Shown here: piece by piece, positions 58,120-64,000 of the stretch
Layout: every line of letters begins with the position of its first letter
Position numbering within the stretch: position 1 is the first letter of the stretch
Made by a program: the position numbers and the translations under genes
Notes under the pieces: model-generated
Databases searched by the model: none
Seen by the model: the letters and a program-made list of their open reading frames with translations, nothing else
Told to the model about the DNA's origin: nothing
Source of the DNA: PoT sp049331405
GTDB lineage: Bacteria; Planctomycetota; Planctomycetia; Isosphaerales; Isosphaeraceae
Assembly (NCBI RefSeq): GCF_049331405.1
Contig: NZ_CP186274.1
Span: forward strand, 1,488,001 to 1,552,000
Reading direction: 5' to 3'
DNA: 64,000 bases

Positions 58120-59504
58120 AGCTGGCCCTCGCCGAGGCGGAGCGGCGGAGGCGGGAGCGAATTCACTCCGAGTTCCCTCGCTACGACTGGTTCGGCGAGG
58201 ACTGCGGCTGCCCCGCCGAGGGGCGGAGGGAAGGGGGATCTTGCCCCGCCCATCCTCGGGCCCGCGAGAATCAGCGGATGCCGGATGGGGAGTGGAGCAC
58301 GTGGTACATCGAGACCGGACGAGGCTTCGGCAAGACGCGATCGGGGGCCGAAGTCGTCCGATATTGGGCGGACAAGCTCCCGCCCAAGACGCGAATCGCG
58401 CTGGTGGGCCCGACCGCGGCCGACGTCCGCGACGTCATGATCGAGGGGGAGTCCGGCCTCCTCGAAGTCTGCCCGCCCTGGAATAAGCCGGTCTATCTGC
58501 CGTCGAAACGCAAGGTCGTCTGGCCGAACGGGACGGTGGCGTTCCTCTACTCGGCCGACGAGCCCGAGCGGTTGCGAGGCCCCCAGCATCACAAGGCATG
58601 GTGCGACGAGATGGGCGCCTGGGATAAACCATTGGCTTATGACATGTTGAAATTCGGCCTCCGACTCGGCGACACGCCCCAGGACGTCATCACGACCACT
58701 CCCAAGCCCAAGGATTGGCTCCGCGTCATCAAGAAGCAGCTCGGGACCTATCTCACGAAGGGCTCGACGTACGACAACAAGGCCAATCTGGCGAAAGACT
58801 TCTTCGATAAGATCATCAAGAAATACGAGGGGACCCGCCTCGGCGAGCAGGAGTTGAACGCGGTCGACCACGAGGATACGCCGGGCGCCTTGTGGAATAC
58901 CGACATGCTCACCGGCTGTGCCTGCGAGCCCTCGGAGGTCCCTGACTTCCTCCGCGTCGTCGTGGCGGTCGACCCCTCGGTCAAGGATCCCAACGTCAAC
59001 CCGGACAACGACTCGGCCGAGTGCGGCATCGTCGTCGTGGGCGTCGCCTACTTGCTCCACCCGCTCCTCGGCCCTTGCCTTCACGCCTGGGTGATCGCCG
59101 ACAGGTCGATCAAGGAATCGCCCCGGAAGTGGGGCCAAGCCGCGATCGACGCCTATCGCGAGTTCGGGGCCGACGTCCTTGCGGCCGAGGTCAACAACGG
59201 GGGGGCCCTGGTGGAGGCGGTGATCCACGGCATCGACCCCAACGTCAACTTCAAGGAGCTGCACGCGAGCCGGGGCAAATACACCCGCGCGGAGCCGGTC
59301 TCGAGCCTCTACGAACAGGGCCGGGTCTTCCACGTGCGGACGGCCAACCTCGCCAAGCTCGAGGCCCAGATGTGCAACTGGGTGCCGACGTCGAAGTCTC
59401 CCGACCGGATGGACGCCCTCGTTTGGGCGATCACGGAAGCCGTTCTCGAGGCCCTCCCGGCCGTGTTCTCCGATGACGCCCTCTTCGAAGGGTATAGGGG
59501 CTGA
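58098..59504 (+). CDS. large terminase subunit (phage DNA packaging ATPase/nuclease)
   Basis: The protein has 468 residues. The Walker A motif is GRGFGKT (74-80), the Walker B-like acidic pair is in 'AWCDEMG' (Asp170-Glu171) and the nuclease domain has 'VAVDPSV' (Asp292) and 'DRMDALVW' near the end. This is the Terminase_6-type packaging motor of tailed phages. An unusual Cys-containing segment precedes the ATPase ('DCGCPAEG..GGSCPAHP'). Confidence 0.92.
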   Translation: MRREGLLKLALAEAERRRRERIHSEFPRYDWFGEDCGCPAEGRREGGSCPAHPRARENQRMPDGEWSTWYIETGRGFGKTRSGAEVVRYWADKLPPKTRIALVGPTAADVRDVMIEGESGLLEVCPPWNKPVYLPSKRKVVWPNGTVAFLYSADEPERLRGPQHHKAWCDEMGAWDKPLAYDMLKFGLRLGDTPQDVITTTPKPKDWLRVIKKQLGTYLTKGSTYDNKANLAKDFFDKIIKKYEGTRLGEQELNAVDHEDTPGALWNTDMLTGCACEPSEVPDFLRVVVAVDPSVKDPNVNPDNDSAECGIVVVGVAYLLHPLLGPCLHAWVIADRSIKESPRKWGQAAIDAYREFGADVLAAEVNNGGALVEAVIHGIDPNVNFKELHASRGKYTRAEPVSSLYEQGRVFHVRTANLAKLEAQMCNWVPTSKSPDRMDALVWAITEAVLEALPAVFSDDALFEGYRG

Positions 59505-59506
59505 TC

Positions 59507-61168
59507 ATGGGCTTCTTCGCCGGCTTCGCCTCCTGGCTCTCGACGTTCCGCAAGGAGAACGTCACGAACCAGACCCTCCCGACCACGGAATTCGGCGGGT
59601 TCGACTCCTACGGGCGGTTCCAGGCCCGATTGCAGCGTTACGCGCTCTACTGGGCCATGTACGAGAACTCCCAGTATGACAACGTCCACAAGTGGGCCGA
59701 GACGTACCTCACGGAATACGGCCTCTACCGCTTCACCCGGGGCATCTACAACCCCACGAAGCGACTGGGGGACTTCTGGGGCTCGCACCTCATGGGCGGG
59801 ACGCTCGATCCGAAGGCCGGCGACGGCAAGGAGTGCCCCTCGGCCCTCCCGATCCTGACGTCGAACGACGCCCTCAGGCCGGCGATCGCGACACTGTGGC
59901 GCGATTCCAACCTCCAGGAGTCCAAGGAGCTCTATTGCCGCCTGGGGGCGATCCTGGGGGACGTCGTGCTCCAGATCGTCGACGATCCCGAGGCAGGCCG
60001 CGTCGCGATCCGCGTCGTCCACCCCGGCACGCTCACCTGGGTCGAAGATGACGGGTGGGGCAACGTCATCGCCTACCGGATCGAGGAAGCACGCCTCTCG
60101 CCCGACGTCGACCCGCGCACGATCAGCGAGTCGGTCAGCCCGGAGATCATGCGGAACACGGTGAAATACACCGAGGATGCCTACCTCGACAAGAAAAAGG
60201 GCAGGGTGGTCTATCGGACCTACCTCAACGGCTCGCCCTATGCGTGGAACAACGTCGCGGCCGAGTGGGATGTCCCGTATCCGTTCATCCCGCTGATCGT
60301 CCATCGCCACCAACGGACGTCGCCGAACTCGTTCTGGGGCATGGCGGAGGTTCACTCCGGCCACACCAAGATCCGGAATTGCGACGACGTGGCCAGCAAG
60401 CTCCACGATCAGATCAGGAAGGCCGTCGAGGGCGTGTGGATGCTCGCGGGCGTCCAGGCCCCGGCGCCCGGCGGCAAGCAGCCGACTGCGACGATGGGGG
60501 CCTCGACGAAGGATTCCCCCCAGCAGGGGCGCCAGGAGATGAAGACGGTTTACGCCGGCATCGGCGCCACGGCGACGCCGCTCATCTTCCCGCTGGATAT
60601 CCAGTTCACGAGCGTGGAGATCCAGAACTCGTACAAGTCGATCGAGGACGACTATCCCGAGCTCGCCTTCCAGCGGATCCGGCTCTCCGGCGACGCGTCC
60701 GCCCTGGCCCTGCGCGAGGCGCGAAAGCCGGACGAGGCGAAGGTGATTACCCGACGCTCCGGCTATGACCACTCGCTCTGCATTGCCCAGAAATACGCGA
60801 TCGCCATCGGCGGCATGCGTGGTTACGAGGGGTATCAGGGCTTCGGCCTCGACGACCTGCGATCGGGGGCCCTCGAGCATCGCATCGGCGAACGCCCCGT
60901 CTTCCACCTCGATCCCATGGACCGGCTGCAGGAGGACCAGGCCTTTTGGACCGCCGCCCAGGCCGCCGTCACGGCCGGAGTCCCGCTCTCCGTGTTCCTC
61001 GAACGCCACGGCTGGAGCGACGCCCAGATCCAGGAACTCAACGACGCGAAGGAGGCCGAGGCGAAGGCCCTCGAGCCGGCCGAACCCGTCGACCCCGAAT
61101 CAACTCGCACCCCGGCCGATCCCCCGGCCGGCGAGAGCGACCCCGACGACGTCACGCCAGGGGCGTGA
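59507..61168 (+). CDS. phage portal protein
   Basis: The protein has 553 residues and starts 2 bp after the large terminase stop. Its position, length and text such as 'HPGTLTWVEDDGWGNVIAYRIEEA' and 'PFIPLIVHRHQRTSPNSFWGMAEVHSGHTKIRN' (a clamp/stem-like portal region) identify it as a portal-like protein. The C-terminus is acidic and Pro-rich. It forms the dodecameric channel through which DNA enters the head. Confidence 0.8.
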   Translation: MGFFAGFASWLSTFRKENVTNQTLPTTEFGGFDSYGRFQARLQRYALYWAMYENSQYDNVHKWAETYLTEYGLYRFTRGIYNPTKRLGDFWGSHLMGGTLDPKAGDGKECPSALPILTSNDALRPAIATLWRDSNLQESKELYCRLGAILGDVVLQIVDDPEAGRVAIRVVHPGTLTWVEDDGWGNVIAYRIEEARLSPDVDPRTISESVSPEIMRNTVKYTEDAYLDKKKGRVVYRTYLNGSPYAWNNVAAEWDVPYPFIPLIVHRHQRTSPNSFWGMAEVHSGHTKIRNCDDVASKLHDQIRKAVEGVWMLAGVQAPAPGGKQPTATMGASTKDSPQQGRQEMKTVYAGIGATATPLIFPLDIQFTSVEIQNSYKSIEDDYPELAFQRIRLSGDASALALREARKPDEAKVITRRSGYDHSLCIAQKYAIAIGGMRGYEGYQGFGLDDLRSGALEHRIGERPVFHLDPMDRLQEDQAFWTAAQAAVTAGVPLSVFLERHGWSDAQIQELNDAKEAEAKALEPAEPVDPESTRTPADPPAGESDPDDVTPGA

Positions 61169-61180
61169 GTCCTTCCCCAG

Positions 61181-61197
61181 GGTAGCCAGGGGCTACC
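61181..61197 (+). terminator. hairpin after the portal gene
   Basis: GGTAGCC-AGG-GGCTACC forms a 7-bp stem in the short gap before the putative scaffold gene, followed by a pyrimidine-rich stretch. It may attenuate transcription between portal and capsid genes, but a full terminator is not proven. Confidence 0.35.
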
Positions 61198-61218
61198 GTC
61201 TCCTTTCCCGAGTGACCC

Positions 61219-62016
61219 ATGTTGAACCGCATCCAACGCATTCTCCTCGACCCCAAGGGGGCCGAAGGATCGATCGTCGACCGCCTCTATGCTCGGATCC
61301 AGGCCGGTCTACCCCTCCCCTCCGTCAGTGGCGGAGACGGGTCGGGCGACGGGAACCAGAATACTCCCCCGGCCGGTGGCCAGGGCGGCGGAAATGGGAA
61401 TGAGCCGGACCTCGCAAAGACGGTTCAAGATCTCATCACCAAGCACGGCGATGAGAATAAGGCGATGAAGATCCTTCTCAAGGAGAATCATCAGCTCCGC
61501 GCGAAGAACTCGAAGCTCAAGGGGAACACGGTTCCCGAAGGGGCGAAGGTTCTCCAAGGGGACGATGCCAAGGCCTGGGATGCGTACGTGGCACTCGGCC
61601 TGCCCGACGCCTTGAAGACGTCCCTCGAAGACGGGACCAAGGCCTTAAATGAACTCGGGGGCCTCCGCAAGGCGGAGCTCCATCGCACCGTGGCGGAATC
61701 GCTCGGCTTCAAGGAAGCCGTCCTGACGACGCTGATCGAGAAGGACCAACTCCAGCTCGAGGTGAAGGAAGAGACCGACAAGGGCAAGACTGTCAAGGTG
61801 GCCTACGCCAAGGGCGTGGACCCCAAGGCACCCGAGGCGCTGACCAAGCTCTCGGACTATGCCCAGTCCAAGTGGTCGGACTTCCTCCCCTCGCTCAAGG
61901 CCGAAACGTCGCCCGCCCGGCCGGTCCTCGGGACGCCCAAGGCTTCCCGGGCCTTCGATGCGGGCTCCCAAACCGAAGTGAGGCCGGCGCCGATGAGGCG
62001 CACGGCCGGCATCTGA
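61219..62016 (+). CDS. putative phage scaffolding protein
   Basis: The protein has 265 residues, with a Gly-rich linker and helical, charged segments ('DLITKHGDENKAMKILLKENHQLRAKNSKLKG'), as expected of a scaffold protein. It lies between the portal and the decoration and capsid genes, the standard location. No protease motif is seen. Identification is by context more than by sequence. Confidence 0.6.
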   Translation: MLNRIQRILLDPKGAEGSIVDRLYARIQAGLPLPSVSGGDGSGDGNQNTPPAGGQGGGNGNEPDLAKTVQDLITKHGDENKAMKILLKENHQLRAKNSKLKGNTVPEGAKVLQGDDAKAWDAYVALGLPDALKTSLEDGTKALNELGGLRKAELHRTVAESLGFKEAVLTTLIEKDQLQLEVKEETDKGKTVKVAYAKGVDPKAPEALTKLSDYAQSKWSDFLPSLKAETSPARPVLGTPKASRAFDAGSQTEVRPAPMRRTAGI

Positions 62017-62031
62017 TCCAGGACTCTTCCC

Positions 62032-62457
62032 ATGGCCAATCTGACCGTCACCGCGGACGCCGTCGCCATCTGCCATCGCCCCGAGACCGCCGAGATTTGG
62101 CGGGGCGTCGCTGCCGAGGTCATCACCCCCGGGCAGACCGTCTACCAGACGTCCGCCGGGACCTGGGGCGTCGGCGCCGCCGGGACCAACGGCAAGTATC
62201 AAATCCGCGGCATCGCCCTGAACAAGGCGGGGGCCGGGCAAGCCGTCGAAATCCTCATCAAGGGGTTCGTCTCGGGCTTCAACCTGTCCTCGCTCGCGTA
62301 TGACGCCCAGGTCTTCGCCTCGGACACCGCCGGGGCCCTCGCCGACGCGGCCGGGACGCACTCCGTGGCGATGGGCCGCGTCGTAGCCCTGTCGGACGTG
62401 CCCAGCTATTCCAAGGTCCTCTACGTCCACGCGAATTGGGCCGCCCAGATCCCGTGA
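62032..62457 (+). CDS. putative capsid decoration protein
   Basis: The protein has 141 residues and is rich in beta-strands, Ala and Gly ('NLTVTADAVAICHRPETAEIWRGVAAEVITPGQTVYQTSAGTWG'), with pattern similar to small head decoration or cement proteins (DUF2190-like). It directly precedes the major capsid gene, the usual location. Confidence 0.6.
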   Translation: MANLTVTADAVAICHRPETAEIWRGVAAEVITPGQTVYQTSAGTWGVGAAGTNGKYQIRGIALNKAGAGQAVEILIKGFVSGFNLSSLAYDAQVFASDTAGALADAAGTHSVAMGRVVALSDVPSYSKVLYVHANWAAQIP

Positions 62458-62516
62458 TCCCGGCCCCGCCGCGGCGAGTGTCCTCCACCTCACATTGACC
62501 AGTCAAGGGAAAGCAC

Positions 62517-63632
62517 ATGTCCGACATTTACGGGGCGCTGGGTCTCAACAACACGGATAACCAGCGTACGTTCGTCTCGACCATCGGCCAGCAGGCCATC
62601 TACGACGCGGTCGCGTACGTCTTCGGCATCCACAATGCCGACATGGAATCGGCGATGCGGCTGTTCGTCGACCAGACCACCGACTCGTTCAAGATGAGGT
62701 ACATGCTCCCCGGCGGCGGGTACCTCCAGAAGGGCGGCTCGCAGTCCTTGCCGGCCGTGAAGAAGGCCACCGGCTCCTGGGACGTCGCCTTCCCGCTGGA
62801 GAGCTGGGGCGCGGGGCTCTCGGCCGATCGCGTCGCCTGGGCGTACATGACCCTGGCGGACCTGGATCGCCACCTCAACAGCGTGTTCATGGCGAACGCC
62901 AACACGGTCCGGCGCGAAATCCTCCGCGCCCTGTTCAACAACACGGCAGCCACGTTCTCCGACCCGCTGCGGGGCGACCTGACCATCCAGCGCCTTGCCA
63001 ACAATGACGGCACGGTCTATCCGCCCGTCCTGGGATCCGACGTCGACACGACCGGGTACAACGCCTACCTCGCCAGCGGGTACGTCTATACCGCGATCGA
63101 CAACACCCACAACCCGATCCCGACCATCGTCAACAGCCTCGAGCAGTTCTTCGGGACCCCGACCGGGGGTAGCCCCGTCGTCGTGTTCTGCAACAACGAA
63201 GAGTCGCCCTTCTTCGAGGCCCTGACGGAGTTCGTGCCGTTCACGCTGAACACCGTCATTCCCGGGGATGACCGCGACACGGTCAACGTCGGATCCATCC
63301 CCAGGGAGGTCTTCGACCCGAGCGACCCCCGTCGCAACACCTGGCGCGTGCTGGGGACGATCAACGGCGCCGTGATCGTGGAGTGGCGGGCCATCCCGGC
63401 AACCTACCTCCTCGGCATCCACGTCGAGGCCCCCAAGCCGATCATCCAGCGCATCGACCTGGCCGGGACCGGGCTCACCCCGGGCCTGCAGCTCGTGAAG
63501 ACGAACGACGTGACCCCGTTCACGTCGAGCTACTACGACAACCGCTTCGGCATGGGCGTCGGCAACCGCCTCAACGGCGTGGTCATGCAGCTCACGGCCG
63601 GAGCCTACTCCGTCCCCGCGCAGTTCGCGTAA
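62517..63632 (+). CDS. major capsid protein
   Basis: The protein has 371 residues and is likely of the HK97 fold by context, length and composition, with helices and loops such as 'ESAMRLFVDQTTDSFKMRYMLPGGGYLQKGG' and a C-terminal 'DVTPFTSSYYDNRFGMGVGNRLNGVVMQLTAGAYSVP'. It follows the decoration gene and is preceded by a purine-rich AGGGAAAG site. It forms the capsid shell. Confidence 0.75.
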   Translation: MSDIYGALGLNNTDNQRTFVSTIGQQAIYDAVAYVFGIHNADMESAMRLFVDQTTDSFKMRYMLPGGGYLQKGGSQSLPAVKKATGSWDVAFPLESWGAGLSADRVAWAYMTLADLDRHLNSVFMANANTVRREILRALFNNTAATFSDPLRGDLTIQRLANNDGTVYPPVLGSDVDTTGYNAYLASGYVYTAIDNTHNPIPTIVNSLEQFFGTPTGGSPVVVFCNNEESPFFEALTEFVPFTLNTVIPGDDRDTVNVGSIPREVFDPSDPRRNTWRVLGTINGAVIVEWRAIPATYLLGIHVEAPKPIIQRIDLAGTGLTPGLQLVKTNDVTPFTSSYYDNRFGMGVGNRLNGVVMQLTAGAYSVPAQFA

Positions 63633-63748
63633 CCCTCATGTGATGGCCTCGGCCGATCGCGGGTGTTTTCAAGGGTAGGCCTCGAGGTTTACCCCTGATC
63701 CTCTCGTGATGGCCATGTGATGGCCCGAGGCGATCTTGATCATCCTCC

Positions 63749-63779
63749 AGGGCATGCCACTCGGCATGCCCTTTCTTTT
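63749..63779 (+). terminator. rho-independent terminator after the capsid gene
   Basis: A 10-bp stem AGGGCATGCC/GGCATGCCCT with loop ACTC is followed by TTCTTTT. The loop is the same ACTC as in the terminator at 54672-54703. The 116 bp before it contain short repeats of TGATGGCC and a GGGTA/TACCC hairpin. Confidence 0.85.
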
Positions 63780-63793
63780 GCCCACATCGAACC

Positions 63794-63991
63794 ATGGCCA
63801 GACCTGAATCCATCGCGATCAAGCAAGAGCGGCACATCGCGGAGACGAAAGCCACGCTCGAGGCCCTCAGGGGACTGCCGAAGCTCCTCGAGGACATCCA
63901 GCTCCAGCTCGTGGCGATCGAGGAGAGGCTCGCCAAGCTCTCCGCATCCTCCGCCCCCGCTCGCAACCGACCGAAGGACCAAGAATCATGA
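63794..63991 (+). CDS. small coiled-coil prophage protein
   Basis: The protein has 65 residues, almost entirely a helical coiled coil ('ETKATLEALRGLPKLLEDIQLQLVAIEERLAKL') with a polar tail. It starts just after the terminator and overlaps the next gene as ATGA. Function unknown; probably a minor structural or regulatory protein. Confidence 0.6.
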   Translation: MARPESIAIKQERHIAETKATLEALRGLPKLLEDIQLQLVAIEERLAKLSASSAPARNRPKDQES

Positions 63992-64000
63992 GCTCGAACA
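63988..64000 (+). CDS. start of the next prophage gene (partial)
   Basis: ATG at 63988 overlaps the stop of the coiled-coil gene as ATGA and reads MSSN before the window ends. Nothing further can be said. Confidence 0.5.

Larger units (their letters stand above)
49396..64000. mobile_element. prophage (tailed phage), left end and structural module; right end outside window
   Basis: Left module on the minus strand: CAU tRNA, XRE regulator, tyrosine integrase and ribbon-helix-helix protein. Right module on the plus strand: accessory genes, small terminase, large terminase, portal, putative scaffold, decoration and major capsid protein in the order typical of Caudoviricetes. The left border is uncertain (49.1-50.2 kb), and no tail genes are inside the window. 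Confidence 0.85.

Noticed and set aside
1..64000. CRISPR arrays and rRNA genes
   Set aside because: No regularly spaced direct repeats and no rRNA-like stretches were seen on reading the window.

Overview
The window is high-GC DNA from a planctomycete, most likely of the Isosphaeraceae type. The evidence is the set of lineage-typical families: DUF1501 with DUF1549/DUF1553 cytochromes, a DUF1559 prepilin-like protein, a DUF1080 hydrolase, an ECF sigma factor paired with a TPR-carrying Ser/Thr kinase, and BlaI/M56 pairs. Function calls rest on reading motifs and translations by eye; no database search was run.

Region 1 (1-11.8 kb): a leftward operon of DUF1501, DUF1549/DUF1553 and cytochrome/WD40 proteins; a PAS-AraC regulator; a c-di-GMP phosphodiesterase (EAL) behind a sigma-54-like promoter; a DUF1559 protein followed by an unlisted 49-residue lipoprotein; and a frameshifted membrane-protein gene. 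Region 2 (11.8-32 kb): a secreted SGNH/Ig-repeat protein, a DUF1080 hydrolase, a TetR-type regulator facing an aldo/keto reductase across three operators, the sigma factor and kinase pair, a secreted glycosidase-like protein, a four-gene ArsR-led cluster whose regulator is frameshifted at a G6 tract, a membrane glycosyltransferase, and a FAS1, ECF sigma and anti-sigma unit.

Region 3 (32.2-49.1 kb): a two-gene unit with a leucine-rich/DUF6745-like protein, then the complete, translationally coupled STM4015-STM4014-STM4013-STM4012-STM4011 cassette, which encodes two radical SAM proteins, an ATP-grasp-like protein, an alkaline-phosphatase-fold hydrolase and a leucine-rich protein. Its product is unknown. 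After it come immunity-like and ankyrin proteins, a BlaI/M56 pair with two matching operators, and several small membrane or unknown proteins. A 53-bp dispersed repeat occurs three times (two copies near 25 kb, one near 45.1 kb) and has a covarying hairpin.

Region 4 (about 49.1-64 kb): the left part of a tailed-phage prophage. It holds a tRNA with CAU anticodon, an XRE regulator, a tyrosine integrase and a ribbon-helix-helix protein on the minus strand. On the plus strand are accessory genes (including a candidate Tad1/Acb2-like anti-defence protein and an astacin-like metalloprotease), small and large terminase, portal, putative scaffold, decoration and major capsid protein. The prophage runs off the right edge.
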